DNA of 64,000 nucleotides from Armatimonadota bacterium (GCA_018268395.1 JAFDWQ010000008.1:1-64000); one strand, 5' to 3'; counted from the stretch's first letter, positions 1 to 9,330 are shown. Numbers and translations: made by a program. The notes: generated by a model from the letters alone, not told the origin.

Positions 1-6
1 CTTATT

Positions 7-435
7 TCAAACTGACCCACTACCTGATAGTCCATCTGCAATCGATTGCAAGAGCTGCGATCCGGGTCGCCTGTCCGCATCTGCTACGAGGCTCAAGAGT
101 TCGCTGTCCTTAAACCCCGATTGCAGGAGCTTGCCGAGCCATGTCTCGACTCCCTTGTAGGATCGTGAGCGTGCACTGGCATACACCAAGTACATGTAGT
201 GATTTCGGTTCCACTCGCTTCTCTCTATACCGGTTTCTATGTATCTAAGGAGCTCTTTGTACCGCTCAAGTCCAAAGAGAGCTTCCATTCGAAGTCCACG
301 AAAGTGCATCGCGTTCTCGGCATACTTTGACTCGTAACGGCCGATGATACGGAGCACGGACCTGTATCTTCCATGTTGACATTGTGTTTTGAGCCGGTTC
401 CAATCAGCGAGCCACTGGGGCTGGTCTTCCTTCAT
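7..435 (-). CDS. TPR-like hypothetical protein
   Basis: This 142-residue protein has alpha-helical pairs spaced like tetratricopeptide repeats, for example around HFRGLRMEALFGLERY and later WLGKLLQSGF. It has no signal peptide, membrane segment or catalytic motif. Repeats of this kind usually mediate protein-protein contacts. The ATG at 435 is the first in the frame and no TANNNT element lies close upstream. Gene content to the left lies outside the window, so its operon cannot be judged. Function unknown; the helical-repeat assignment is only moderately sure. Confidence 0.6.
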   Translation of the reverse strand: MKEDQPQWLADWNRLKTQCQHGRYRSVLRIIGRYESKYAENAMHFRGLRMEALFGLERYKELLRYIETGIERSEWNRNHYMYLVYASARSRSYKGVETWLGKLLQSGFKDSELLSLVADADRRPGSQLLQSIADGLSGSGSV

Positions 436-789
436 GATGGGCGGGTGTGCCCCTTAGAGGCGGGTGCCCCGACCAGCGGTGACCTCGCGGTGGGTGGCCC
501 GGCCGAAAGGGGATGGCTCGCCTGCCCCGTCGCCTCTGGTCGGGGTGCCGTTTGCGACCCGGTTCCGAAGGGACTTGCCTTCGTCGCGCGGCCGGCGCTG
601 ACGTGTCTCACGGCCATGGACGTGGTTCTACCTGGCTTTCCGCAGCGGCCGTCATTTTCGGACGTATTCCTTGCGGAACCAGGACAAAGCCGCACGAACC
701 CTCGGCCTTGTCCTGACCACCCTAGCGAGTGGCCACACTTGGTCATACCAGCCGCCGGGAGTCCGGGGAGTCAGATCGGAACTGCTTTG
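436..789. repeat. Gene-free spacer with an inverted repeat and a family-B-like element
   Basis: No convincing gene is seen here. Two 10-bp arms, CCCCGACCAG at 467-476 and CTGGTCGGGG at 536-545, form an exact inverted repeat. The stretch 493-590 (GGGTGGCCCGG... to ...CCCGGTTCCGAAGGGA) resembles the repeat that flanks the phosphoesterase/NTPase gene at 27567-27660 and 30903-30994, mainly at both ends, with a poorer match in the middle. The open frames across it look like antisense or repeat-derived reading. Confidence 0.5.
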
Positions 790-1722
790 CTAGGCCCGAG
801 GGCGGTTGCGCATCAAATCACCGAGGCTGCGACGAAGCTCTCCGACGTCTTCTTTGCTGCCGCCCTTCTGGGCGACGGACAACATCATCTTGGTGAAGTA
901 CACGTTTGTCTCCCACTGCTCTATCGGCGATGGTTCCTCGGGATCAAGCAATGATCGCTCCTCTTGGAGGCGCGCCCTTGCGGTCTTGAGGTCGTCTTGG
1001 GCGAGTGCGATGGCCGCGAGTTGACGCAACAGTGGTTTGATCCTGCTGGCCTCGCCCGAAGCGCGGGCGTCTTCCAAGGCCAGGAGACAGTGCGGCTCCA
1101 ACGCGGCCTTGTCGGCGTCGGTCTCGGCGTTCATCATGGCGGGCATGAGGGCCCTGCCCGCTTCTTCCGCGTCGCCACTTCGACGGTAGAGCTCGAAAGC
1201 CTGGACGGCGTGGAGCATCTTGTCGCGCGACTCTCCGGGCGCGATCGAAAGGCTGAAATGGCAGCCCGCTTGACCACGAAAGTCGCCAAGTCCTTCGTAA
1301 AGCGACAGCGCTTCCCTCGAGAGCCGTTGCGACATGGCTTTGTCGGTGAGCCCCGAGCTGCGCGCCAGAGCGGCGGTCACGTCAGCTATGAGCTTCATGT
1401 CTCCCAGCCCTTCGGCGATCTCCCGCGCCTTAGCAAGACGCTCCTGGGTTAAAAGTGGATCCATCGGCGATACGGCGCGAATCAGAGCACGCACCTCACC
1501 TTTCTGGTCACCGATCCGTCGGAAGACATCGATGGCCTCGAGCGCGAGTTCCAACGAACGTTCGAAGGGGGCCGTACACGTATCCGATCGGACCCATTTG
1601 ACTAGGAATGACAGCGCGAGCAACGCATCGCCTTCCGCGGCGGCATCGCCCGCCTCCCGGGCTCTCTCGCGTGCGCCAAGCGCTGCTTGCAGCCCCTCTT
1701 CGGTCCGCGGATAGTCGGCCAC
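790..1722 (-). CDS. TPR repeat protein
   Basis: This 310-residue, all-helical protein shows about six tetratricopeptide-like units (for example ALEAIDVFRRIGDQKGEVRA and ALSLYEGLGDFRGQAGCH), the pattern of scaffold or regulatory TPR proteins. No signal peptide or enzymatic domain is visible. The start is a GTG at 1722. A TACACT element (1735-1730 on the minus strand) lies 7 nt upstream, which fits the leaderless pattern seen elsewhere in the window. Partner and role are unknown. It may be related to the helical-repeat gene at 7-435, but similarity beyond the fold was not established. Confidence 0.75.
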   Translation of the reverse strand: MADYPRTEEGLQAALGARERAREAGDAAAEGDALLALSFLVKWVRSDTCTAPFERSLELALEAIDVFRRIGDQKGEVRALIRAVSPMDPLLTQERLAKAREIAEGLGDMKLIADVTAALARSSGLTDKAMSQRLSREALSLYEGLGDFRGQAGCHFSLSIAPGESRDKMLHAVQAFELYRRSGDAEEAGRALMPAMMNAETDADKAALEPHCLLALEDARASGEASRIKPLLRQLAAIALAQDDLKTARARLQEERSLLDPEEPSPIEQWETNVYFTKMMLSVAQKGGSKEDVGELRRSLGDLMRNRPRA

Positions 1723-1772
1723 GGGCCCGAGTGTACGTCGGAGGGTGAAAGGACGATTGGGTGGTTCGGATG

Positions 1773-1875
1773 GGGAGGTCCCTCCGCTCCCTGTGGTCGG
1801 TCGGGATGACGTGGACAGCGGTCAGGGGTCCGATCAGCGGTCACGTCATCCCGAGCGAAGTCGAGGGACCTCCGG
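1773..1875 (-). repeat. Palindromic repeat family A, isolated B-A pair
   Basis: Two oppositely facing half-elements are present: GGGAGGTCCCTCC...GGGATGACGTG (1773-1813) and ACGTCATCCCGAGCG...GGGACCTCC (1843-1875), about 30 nt apart. The same two halves recur in the array at 32198-33420 and singly at 27468 and 31130. The pair lies just upstream of the lipid kinase. It is in frame with that gene, so the open frame artificially extends back through the repeat to 1745. Confidence 0.85.
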
Positions 1876-1945
1876 GAATCGAAGCGGGTTCGGGTGGTTC
1901 GGACGGCTCCGGCAGGTCGCCGGCCCGGCCAGGTACCTTGCAGGC

Positions 1946-2857
1946 GTGGCGGACGGGGCGCGGACGGTTTCGGCGATCTTGAACGTCCGTTCCCGGCGCG
2001 GGGCCGAGTGGGCCAAAACCGCCAAGGCCGCGCTGGAGCAGCACGGCGTCACCGTCCATGACTGGAACGTCTTCCGCAAGACCGACAAGATGGTCGCCCG
2101 CGCGCGCGAGCTCGTCGCGGCCCAGACCCCGATCGTGCTCGTCGGCGGCGGAGACGGCACGCTCGGGGCGGTCGCCAACGTCTTCGCCTCGACCAGCACC
2201 GTGATGGCGGTCCTTCCTGCGGGGACGGGCAACGCCTTCGCGAAAGACCTCGGGATCAAGGCGGACCTGGAAGAGGCGGCGAAGACGGTCGCGACAGGGC
2301 GCGAGGCCCACGTCGACATCGGACAGGTCAACGGCCGTCCGTTCGTCAACGTCGTCACGGTCGGGCTCACGACGCAGATCGCGGAGGGTCTCGACCCGCT
2401 CGCCAAGAAACTGCTCGGCAAGGGCGCGTACGCGTTGGCGGTGCTGCGGGCCTTGCGCGACGTGCGGCCGTTCCAGGTGACGGTCGATGCGGACGGCAAG
2501 CGCGTCCACATGACGACGATGCAGGTCGTCGTCGGGACGGGGCGGTTCCACGGCGGGCCGTTCGTGCTGTCGCCGGACGCCAGCCTCGTGAGCGGCGAGC
2601 TGACGGGCTACGCGGTGCGGGCGAGCAAGAAGTCGGAGCTGCTGCGTTACGCGCTCCTCGTGACGAAGGGGCTGCACGTGGCGTTGCCGGAGGTCGAGTC
2701 GTTCGACGCGGAGAAGATCCGGATCGAGACGACGCCGCCGATGTCGGTGACGGTCGACGGCGAGACGTGCCTGAAGACGCCGGTGGACTGCGCCGTCCTC
2801 CCTCGCGCGTTGCGCGTGCTCGTTCCCGAGGACCAAGAGCTTTCGCCTGTCGATTGA
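1946..2857 (+). CDS. Diacylglycerol/lipid kinase family protein (YegS/DgkA-like)
   Basis: This 303-residue cytoplasmic or membrane-associated lipid kinase probably phosphorylates diacylglycerol or a related lipid with ATP. The DAGK catalytic domain occupies roughly residues 1-130. It has the nucleotide-binding GGGDGTLGAVAN motif and the following PAGTGNAFAKDLG motif, both diagnostic of the family. The C-terminal half is the usual beta-sandwich with a DGE near the end. I chose GTG 1946 because the upstream frame is palindromic repeat and a TACCTT element sits 6 nt before this codon. It stands alone between unlike neighbours. Substrate unknown. Confidence 0.88.
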   Translation: MADGARTVSAILNVRSRRGAEWAKTAKAALEQHGVTVHDWNVFRKTDKMVARARELVAAQTPIVLVGGGDGTLGAVANVFASTSTVMAVLPAGTGNAFAKDLGIKADLEEAAKTVATGREAHVDIGQVNGRPFVNVVTVGLTTQIAEGLDPLAKKLLGKGAYALAVLRALRDVRPFQVTVDADGKRVHMTTMQVVVGTGRFHGGPFVLSPDASLVSGELTGYAVRASKKSELLRYALLVTKGLHVALPEVESFDAEKIRIETTPPMSVTVDGETCLKTPVDCAVLPRALRVLVPEDQELSPVD

Positions 2858-2864
2858 ACAGCCG

Positions 2865-4166
2865 TCAGCCTGCAGGCTTCCGCTGGACCCGCGGCTTCAT
2901 CGCGTCGATGAAGACCACGCCGTCGAACCCGTCCGGCCACACCGTTTCAAGGGTGAAGGGGTTCTGCCTGTCGATGACGGCGGGCAGGGGCTTGCGGAGG
3001 GCGTGCTTCGGGGGGAGGCCCTTGAGGTCCACGAACGAGAGCGCGTGCCCTTGGCGGTGCAAAGCGGCTTCAAGGGTGCCGTCCTTCGCGGTTTCGAACG
3101 TGATCTCGGGATTGCCGAGCCACGACCAGCTTCCCTGGTAGGCCAGGAACCCGATCACGTACGTCCGGTCTTTGCGGTCTCGAGCGAAGAGGCGTCCCAT
3201 CGAGTCCAGATCGCCCGGTCGCGGCGAGCGGCCGACGCCGGAACCGACGCCGGGAAGACCGCGGAAAACGTGGGCGTTGTGCGCCCAGACGACGACCTTC
3301 TTCCCTTTCAGGGGGTTGTCGAGCAACCAAGCTAAGTTGGCCGCGTTCTGGGCCTCTCTGAGGTTGTACGGTCCGGAGATCCCCGTTCCCTTTTCGGCCG
3401 CTTCGCTGTTCAGCCGGAGCATTTCGGCCGCCCGCTCCGTGCTCTTCAAGACCTGCGCCCGGAACGGCGCCCGATCGCCCCACGCCTTGTCCAATGTCTT
3501 CTTTTCTCGTTCGTAGGCGCGGAGGAACCTGGGGGCGGTCGCGTTGACGGCGGCGACGGCGTCGGCCATCGCCTTTTGGGGGTCGGCCGCTTGGCCCGCG
3601 CTTCGCGCCGCCTCGAAAGCGTCTTGGACCGCCTTTCGGTCTTCGGCGGTGAGAGCGGGCGAGCCGTCGAACCATCCGAGGATGTCGGGGAACATCGAGT
3701 AGCCGGCCGTGCCCGAGTTCTGGAGGTCGAAACCGGCCATTCGGAGCGGCCGTTCGGACTTGCGCGTCTGGCGGGCGTACTCGAAGACGGGGAACGACTG
3801 GACGGCCGTCGACCAGTGTCCGAAGACGCCCGACCGTGCGACGTCATCGAGCGGTTTCTTGCCACCGAGCTCGGCGTCCATTTCGGCGCAGTCGTAGAGT
3901 CCTGACTCCCAGATCAGAGCATCGAAACCCATCTCGTCGTGGAAGAACTTGACCAGTTCCGTTTTGACTTCGAACGAGGTGCCGTCGCCGTGGGTCAGTT
4001 CGCCGAGGAAGACCACGCGCGCCCCTCCGACCGCATTGCGGAGGATCGACTTGTCGCCGGGCGAAAGTCGCGTCGAGGACGCAAGCCCGTGGACGGCTTT
4101 GTCCAGATCCAGGTCTCTCCCCGGCGCGGCGAGCACGTACGAAACGGCTATGACCGTGGCCACCAT
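2865..4166 (-). CDS. Erythromycin esterase family protein
   Basis: This 433-residue member of the erythromycin esterase/succinoglycan synthesis family (PF05139 type) carries the signature segments: VVFLGELTHGDG near residue 50, LIWESGLYDC about 35 residues later, and VVWAHNAHVFRG in the second half with its conserved histidines. True family members hydrolyse macrolide lactones, but many are uncharacterised hydrolases, so resistance should not be assumed. The ATG at 4166 gives a hydrophobic N-terminus (MVATVIAVSYVLA) that could be a weak signal peptide. A GTG at 4205 in frame is the alternative. It is transcribed divergently from the thioredoxin gene. Confidence 0.85.
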   Translation of the reverse strand: MVATVIAVSYVLAAPGRDLDLDKAVHGLASSTRLSPGDKSILRNAVGGARVVFLGELTHGDGTSFEVKTELVKFFHDEMGFDALIWESGLYDCAEMDAELGGKKPLDDVARSGVFGHWSTAVQSFPVFEYARQTRKSERPLRMAGFDLQNSGTAGYSMFPDILGWFDGSPALTAEDRKAVQDAFEAARSAGQAADPQKAMADAVAAVNATAPRFLRAYEREKKTLDKAWGDRAPFRAQVLKSTERAAEMLRLNSEAAEKGTGISGPYNLREAQNAANLAWLLDNPLKGKKVVVWAHNAHVFRGLPGVGSGVGRSPRPGDLDSMGRLFARDRKDRTYVIGFLAYQGSWSWLGNPEITFETAKDGTLEAALHRQGHALSFVDLKGLPPKHALRKPLPAVIDRQNPFTLETVWPDGFDGVVFIDAMKPRVQRKPAG

Positions 4167-4228
4167 ATCTTCCGGTACATCTTCGAAACGGACGGGAATT
4201 CCCACTTCCTCGTGTACACTGGTTCACT

Positions 4229-5548
4229 GTGAAGAGGTTCGTGTTCTCCTTCATCGCGGCGGTCGCGGTCTTCAGCTTCGCGGGCGCCCAACAGGCCAGC
4301 GGCAAAGACGTCCTGAAACAGGTCAACGACTATCGCTCCGGGTTGATCAAGGAGGCGCGGGACGCGAAGAAGACCGTCGACTTCCAGGAGCTGACGGACA
4401 AGACGAAGGCCAAGATCGCGCAATTGACCGCGGGGATCGATTTCACGAAGGTCGAAGCATCGGAATGCCTCGATTGGGCGCGTGTCATGCAAATGGCGGG
4501 CGACAACAAGTCCGTTTGCGACTTGGCGAAGAGGTATTTGGAGACCGGCCCGAACGACACGGACCGTTTTCAGGCGATGTACCTCATGGCTTCCGCCTGC
4601 AACGCGCAAGGCGAGGCCGACATGTTGGCCGTGACATTGAACGATATCCCTGTCCCGACCTTCAACGAATCGAACCAGATCGGCATGATGACCACGAACG
4701 TGTTCGTCGACACGATTTATGACAAGAAGGGCTTAGCTCCGGCGCTGGCCACCTTGGACGCCGTCGAAAGGAAGCTGACGTTCGAAGACCCGAAGGCGTA
4801 TTCGCAGCGCATGCTGCCGATACGGAAGCGGAACCAGTCGGCCCCGAACGCCAAGCCGAAAACCGACGAGGAACTGACCGCCGAGTTGGAAGCCGCCTGC
4901 AAGAACAGCAACGAGTCGACCCGGTTCTCGTTCGCGAACAAACGCGCCGACCTGTACTCCACGGCCGGTAAGCGCGATGCGGCCATCGAAGTCCTCGAGA
5001 CGGCCATCGCGAAGATCGACAAAGCTTCGCCCAACTTCCGCCGGGCCAACGCGGCCTTGACGATGATCCGGTTGACAGGTGCGACCGCTCCTGCGATCGT
5101 CAGCGAGCGTTCGCACGGCGCTTACGAAGGGCTCGAAAGCCTGAAGGGCAAGGTCGTGATCGTGGACTTTTTCGCCCACTGGTGCGGCCCGTGCATCGCG
5201 GCCTTTCCTGAGATGGAGAAGATGTACGCCGAATTGAAGGACAAGGGCCTGGAGATCGTCGGCGTGACGACGTACTACGGCTACTACAAGGGCGAAGGCA
5301 TGCCGGACCGCAATCTCCCGAAGGACGTCGAGTTCGGAAAGATGAAGGACTTCATGACCGAGCACAAGATCCCGTGGTCCGTCGTTTATGGCGAACGCAC
5401 GAACTTGGACGCCTACGGCGTGACCGGGATTCCGACCGCGGTCTTGATCGGCCGGGACGGCAAGGTCCGTGAACTCCATGTCGGGTACAGCCCCGAGAGC
5501 TTCAAGAAATTCAGGCAAGAAGTCGAGAAAATCCTGAGCGAAAGGTAG
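4229..5548 (+). CDS. Exported thioredoxin/TlpA-like protein with helical N-terminal domain
   Basis: This 439-residue protein has a signal peptide (FVFSFIAAVAVFSFAGAQ), a helical middle of about 270 residues, and a C-terminal thioredoxin fold of the AhpC/TSA-TlpA type. The active site is HWCGPC, followed by a cis-proline region TGIPTAVLIGRDG. It probably reduces or isomerises disulfides in the periplasm. The helical part may bind a client, but nothing identifies it. The GTG start at 4229 has TACACT 8 nt upstream (4215-4220), suggesting a leaderless mRNA. A second TlpA-like protein lies at the right end of the window. Confidence 0.88.
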   Translation: MKRFVFSFIAAVAVFSFAGAQQASGKDVLKQVNDYRSGLIKEARDAKKTVDFQELTDKTKAKIAQLTAGIDFTKVEASECLDWARVMQMAGDNKSVCDLAKRYLETGPNDTDRFQAMYLMASACNAQGEADMLAVTLNDIPVPTFNESNQIGMMTTNVFVDTIYDKKGLAPALATLDAVERKLTFEDPKAYSQRMLPIRKRNQSAPNAKPKTDEELTAELEAACKNSNESTRFSFANKRADLYSTAGKRDAAIEVLETAIAKIDKASPNFRRANAALTMIRLTGATAPAIVSERSHGAYEGLESLKGKVVIVDFFAHWCGPCIAAFPEMEKMYAELKDKGLEIVGVTTYYGYYKGEGMPDRNLPKDVEFGKMKDFMTEHKIPWSVVYGERTNLDAYGVTGIPTAVLIGRDGKVRELHVGYSPESFKKFRQEVEKILSER

Positions 5549-5581
5549 ACTCGCCTTTTGCACTGAAAACTCTTGCTGTAC

Positions 5582-5616
5582 GCCCCGGCCCGCTGTGCCC
5601 GGGGCTCTTCTTTTTT
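5582..5616 (+). terminator. Rho-independent terminator of the thioredoxin gene
   Basis: The stem GCCCCGG (5582-5588) pairs with CCGGGGC (5599-5605) and is followed by TCTTCTTTTTT. It lies 34 nt after the stop codon of the thioredoxin gene and is oriented to end its transcript. Confidence 0.85.
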
Positions 5617-5987
5617 CAGGTCATCGTTTTTGGGACCGAGAGGTCACCGTTGCGGCATCCGGGGCAGTTCGTCCACCGTCCTTCAGCCCGAGCTTCCACC
5701 CTTTACGGCTCACCGTCCCCCTCGTTATCGGTGCGATCGCGGCCGACCGTACGGAGACCGGTCGGGCGAAGAGAAAGGCCCAACGTTTTGCCGGCACCGA
5801 ACGATCCCCGCCGGACGTTCCGTCTTGACGGTTGTCCCCGTCGATCGATGACGGGCCTACGGAACTGAGGTCGGGCGAACGCCCTGCCAAGACCGTAGGA
5901 GCGTGCGCCTGGAGTGTGACGCGAGGTCGCGGCGGGCCCTCTCCCTCGCCACATGCGTCCTCCGTTGCCTCCGGGCCCACGTCTCTC
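5617..5987. other. Intergenic stretch without recognisable gene
   Basis: About 370 bp lie between the thioredoxin terminator and the stop of the zincin gene. Open frames here lack start signals and look like random high-GC frames. No repeat shared with the rest of the window was noticed. Confidence 0.5.
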
Positions 5988-6974
5988 CTACTCGACACCC
6001 ATCGCGGCCAACACTTTGGCCGACCACTTCGGCAGACCGCTCTTCCCTTTCTCGACCGCTTCGTTGTAGGTCTTCAAGAGCAGCCGGGGATCGCGATAAC
6101 AACCGACCAGTCGGGTCCGTCCGAAGGCCTTCTCGATCGTGACGGCTTGGACGTAACCGACCGAGTACCACGCGCCCATGTCCCCATAAAACTCCCGCGC
6201 CTTCTTCGTCGCCTCGTCGCTTTGGACCGCTCCGCTCGCGACGTCGCAGAAGAAGTCCTCGAGTCGCCGCATGTCCTGGGCCTGCTCACGAAGGCCCTTT
6301 CGGAACGATTCGGCTTCTGGCCCGAACGTCGACATCGGGTCGGCGTCTGGCCCTCCGGCTGCGGCAAGGACGGCGAAGCCTTCCCCGAACGCTCCCATCC
6401 AGGTCCAGGCGGTCTTGACCGCAGCCGGCTTTTTGGCCACCCAATCGGAGAAGTCTTGGGACGGACAACTCGTGCCGTAGCCGATGTGATGGAGCTCATG
6501 GGCGATCGTGACTTCCGTGTTCTCTCTGGATTTCGAGGGGTCAAGGTAGAGCATGATCGCCGGATTTTTGGCCACGTCCCACACGAAGCTGTTGGACGAC
6601 GGCTTGATCAACGGAATGACGGACGCCTCGATCTTCGCGCCTTCGGGAAGATAGTCGAGGGCCCGCCGCTCGAGGCCCTCAAAGTCCATCGCCTTCAGCC
6701 TGTCCAAGGCTGCCTGATACTCTGCCGCTTGTGACTTCAAGGCAGGCGTGTCCAGATACTTGCGGAAGGCGAGGTCTTCGAACAGCCGGCCCATGCCGAG
6801 TTCCCGCTCTTTGAGTCGGCGGTATCCCTCCGTCGAAGCGATCCGTCGCCAATCCTCGTCGGTCGGGGACTCCTTTTTCCAGTAGTCCAAGACGGCCGAA
6901 ACTTCATCGTCCACCCACGTCACGTTTGCGGGGAGGCGTGTGCCGACGATGGCAAGAGCGAGGAGCGAAATCAT
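5988..6974 (-). CDS. Putative zinc-dependent peptidase, DUF5700-like
   Basis: This 328-residue protein has a short hydrophobic N-terminus (MISLLALAIVGTRL) and the zincin signature HELHHIGYG, in which HELHH supplies two zinc ligands and the catalytic glutamate. The layout resembles the putative peptidases of the DUF5700 group. The ATG at 6974 overlaps the TGA of the upstream GH172 gene (ATGA), so the two are probably co-translated. Reading the frame further upstream only enters the other gene in the wrong frame. It probably acts outside the cytoplasm. Substrate unknown. Confidence 0.75.
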   Translation of the reverse strand: MISLLALAIVGTRLPANVTWVDDEVSAVLDYWKKESPTDEDWRRIASTEGYRRLKERELGMGRLFEDLAFRKYLDTPALKSQAAEYQAALDRLKAMDFEGLERRALDYLPEGAKIEASVIPLIKPSSNSFVWDVAKNPAIMLYLDPSKSRENTEVTIAHELHHIGYGTSCPSQDFSDWVAKKPAAVKTAWTWMGAFGEGFAVLAAAGGPDADPMSTFGPEAESFRKGLREQAQDMRRLEDFFCDVASGAVQSDEATKKAREFYGDMGAWYSVGYVQAVTIEKAFGRTRLVGCYRDPRLLLKTYNEAVEKGKSGLPKWSAKVLAAMGVE

Positions 6975-8623
6975 GGGTCTTGATACGACGTTCGGAGGGT
7001 TCGCGCGCGTCCGACTTTCTCTCGGATCGCGTCCGAGCGGCGCTGCAGGTTCTGTACGGTCAGAATGGGAAGACTCGCGGCACGGGGCTGGGGCGGCCGG
7101 TTGTCGGAAGCTCCAGGACGACCGTACCAAAAAGCGACCGAAGAGTAACCCAGCAGGTTCCAGGGCTGCCGGATGTCGGTGCCGAACGACGACTCCATGT
7201 CGAACCTCAATCGGTCGTCGAACGGGACGGCGTCGAGCGCCCTGGACCGGGTGCAGACGTTCACTCCCATCGTGTGTCCGTCCAGGCCGCCGACTCTGAC
7301 GTTCGCCAGGAACGGTCGCGAGAACTCGTCCCGCCGATCGGGCAAAACGCCGCCCGCCCAACCGTAATAGTCTTCGGTCCCCGTGCCGAAGTGGCTCGGA
7401 AAGCCCCGCTTCCAGTCGTCGTCGACATAGAACTTTTCGTCCCCCTCACCCCACCACGTGTCGCGTTGAGGGTTCACGACCGTCCAGGAGTCTCCCACGT
7501 ACACGCCCTTGCCAAGAACGTCGACAAAGTTCCAGTCTTGGAATACGGATCCCACGGCGACGTCGTCAGGCCGCCAAGACGCGTGGAAGTGCATCGACCG
7601 GGAATCCCATCGCCACGACGCCGTCGTTGCGGCCAAAGAGGCCCGGACCTTCGTGTCTCCCAAGTTCAGCAACGTCAAGGTGGCGTCCTTCCGGTACGGC
7701 ATCGGCCATGTGCAGAAGAACGTGCCGTCGCCGACGGACCGGCGTTGCATCGTCGAGAACGGGTGAAGGCCGTCGGCATTGCTGAAGAAGTCTCCGACCG
7801 GACACCAGACCGAACGCTCTCCGTCGAACGTGGCGACGAGGACGACGTTGCGGAGCGACTGTGGCCGGCCCACGGACTCCGGGAGATCGATCCTGATGCC
7901 CGTGACAGCCCTGGGACCGCCGGGTAATCGGACAGAGTAGGAACCCTGGGCCTGTAAGTCGTGAAGGTCCTTGTCAGCCAGGACACGGGGAGGCGCCGTC
8001 CAGCGTCGGCCCACGGTCGCGGCAAGCGACAGGGCCTTGTCACCATCGGACTTCTGGAACGTCCGGACCGCCGTTCCGCGCTCGTAGGCGCGGTAGTCGA
8101 TGCGGTAGTAGAAGGGCTTGGCCGTCATCGTGACGCGGCACGACTTGGCGAACGGGACAGGAAGATAGGAGTCGCCCGCCCTGGCCGTGGGAAAGGCAAA
8201 GGGCTCCGGCACGCTCCCCTCGCCGCGAACGAACCGGATCAGCGGCTCGTCGATGACGGGCCGGTCCGAACCGTCGAGATAGACGCGGACGTTCGGGCCG
8301 GTCCTATCTTCAAGACTGTAATAGAAGTACGGCGTCCAAACAGCGGTCAGGCACCCGGGACCGTCGTGCTCCATGACCGTCCACTCGGTCCGGCCCGCTC
8401 TTTCGACCGTTCTCAGAAAGCCCGTACCGTCTCCGTCGGCAAACCACCCTGGCCGGTCGCGATGGACCGATTCCCGGTTCCTGCTCGAAGCCTGAAGCGC
8501 CCGGTACGCCGGCACGGGCAGACGCGCGTGGGCCGTGAGGTCGGTCGCCTCTTTGATCAGGCTCTCAAAGTCGACGACGGACCCGCTTCCCGCGGTCACG
8601 ACGGCAAGGGCCCATGGGGTCAT
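6971..8623 (-). CDS. GH172 (DUF2961) glycoside hydrolase
   Basis: This 550-residue protein is of the DUF2961 family, now CAZy GH172, whose members include exo-alpha-D-arabinofuranosidases and difructose-anhydride enzymes. Recognisable segments are WTPYFYYSLEDRTGPNVRVY in the first third and the highly conserved GTGTEDYYGWAGG near the C-terminus, whose acidic residues are part of the active site in the family. A short hydrophobic leader (MTPWALAVVTAGSGS) suggests export. The ATG at 8623 has CACAAT 6 nt upstream (8635-8630). The longer frame would run into the divergent kinase gene. It is followed by an overlapping zincin gene. The sugar substrate cannot be told. Confidence 0.87.
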   Translation of the reverse strand: MTPWALAVVTAGSGSVVDFESLIKEATDLTAHARLPVPAYRALQASSRNRESVHRDRPGWFADGDGTGFLRTVERAGRTEWTVMEHDGPGCLTAVWTPYFYYSLEDRTGPNVRVYLDGSDRPVIDEPLIRFVRGEGSVPEPFAFPTARAGDSYLPVPFAKSCRVTMTAKPFYYRIDYRAYERGTAVRTFQKSDGDKALSLAATVGRRWTAPPRVLADKDLHDLQAQGSYSVRLPGGPRAVTGIRIDLPESVGRPQSLRNVVLVATFDGERSVWCPVGDFFSNADGLHPFSTMQRRSVGDGTFFCTWPMPYRKDATLTLLNLGDTKVRASLAATTASWRWDSRSMHFHASWRPDDVAVGSVFQDWNFVDVLGKGVYVGDSWTVVNPQRDTWWGEGDEKFYVDDDWKRGFPSHFGTGTEDYYGWAGGVLPDRRDEFSRPFLANVRVGGLDGHTMGVNVCTRSRALDAVPFDDRLRFDMESSFGTDIRQPWNLLGYSSVAFWYGRPGASDNRPPQPRAASLPILTVQNLQRRSDAIREKVGRARTLRTSYQDP

Positions 8624-8685
8624 GTCCCGATTGTGACCGACGACCGCGGGCCGGCTAACGGCGACCCGAGGGGTAATCTGCCCAC

Positions 8686-9225
8686 ATGGATCCCGAAGCG
8701 TCGATCGTGATCGTTTCCGGTCCACCGGCCTCAGGAAAGACGAGCGTCTCCTTGGCGTTGGCCGCCTTGTTCCCCCGGAGCCTCCGCATCCCTGTCGACG
8801 ATCTCCGCGAGTGGGTCGTCAGCGGAATCTCGCAGCCGGTCCCCGAGTGGACCGAGGAGACGGAGCGGCAGTTCGCGCTCGCCGAGGACGCGGCCGCCGA
8901 CGTCGCCGTCCGTTATCTGGGCGGCGGCTTTACGGTCGTGCTCGATCATTGCCGTCGACCGGAGAACATCGACGCGTGGGCGGCCCGTTCCTTCGGAGGA
9001 CGGCACGTCCACAAGGTCGCCCTCCTTCCCCACCTGAGCACGTGCTTGAAGCGCAACCGGTCGCGTTCGGACAAGTCCTTCGACCCTGACGTTTTGGAGC
9101 CCGTGATCCGGACCGTGCGCGACGCATACGACCAAGCGGACCTGAGAGACTGGTTGGTCCATCCTAACTTGGGGACCGTCGAGTCGACCGCGCTCGAACT
9201 CTTCCAGGCGCTCTGCGACGCCTGA
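8686..9225 (+). CDS. Small P-loop kinase (AAA/zeta-toxin-like fold)
   Basis: This 179-residue protein begins with a Walker A motif in IVIVSGPPASGKTSVSLALA (GPPASGKT), followed by a conserved aspartate pair in RIPVDDLREW and a Walker-B-like VVLDHCRRP. The size and motif order fit the broad family of small-molecule and nucleotide kinases with an adenylate/shikimate-kinase-like fold. The substrate is not evident. The ATG at 8686 has TAATCT 6 nt upstream, consistent with a leaderless start. It is divergent from the GH172 gene. No antitoxin-like neighbour is present, so a toxin role is unlikely. Confidence 0.75.
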   Translation: MDPEASIVIVSGPPASGKTSVSLALAALFPRSLRIPVDDLREWVVSGISQPVPEWTEETERQFALAEDAAADVAVRYLGGGFTVVLDHCRRPENIDAWAARSFGGRHVHKVALLPHLSTCLKRNRSRSDKSFDPDVLEPVIRTVRDAYDQADLRDWLVHPNLGTVESTALELFQALCDA

Positions 9226-9330
9226 CGATCGGATCATTACGAACGGAAAAGGCCAGAACCCAAACAACTTCCAAACCTCGCCGGCCGATCATAGCATCAA
9301 GCAAAGCGGTCCCCACGCTCTGCCCAATGG

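Noticed and set aside
2865-4166. Macrolide resistance gene
   Set aside because: The fold and motifs fit the erythromycin esterase family, but many members have other functions and nothing here indicates resistance.
8686-9225. Zeta-type toxin
   Set aside because: Only the P-loop kinase fold is supported; there is no adjacent antitoxin-like gene and the motif set is not specific.
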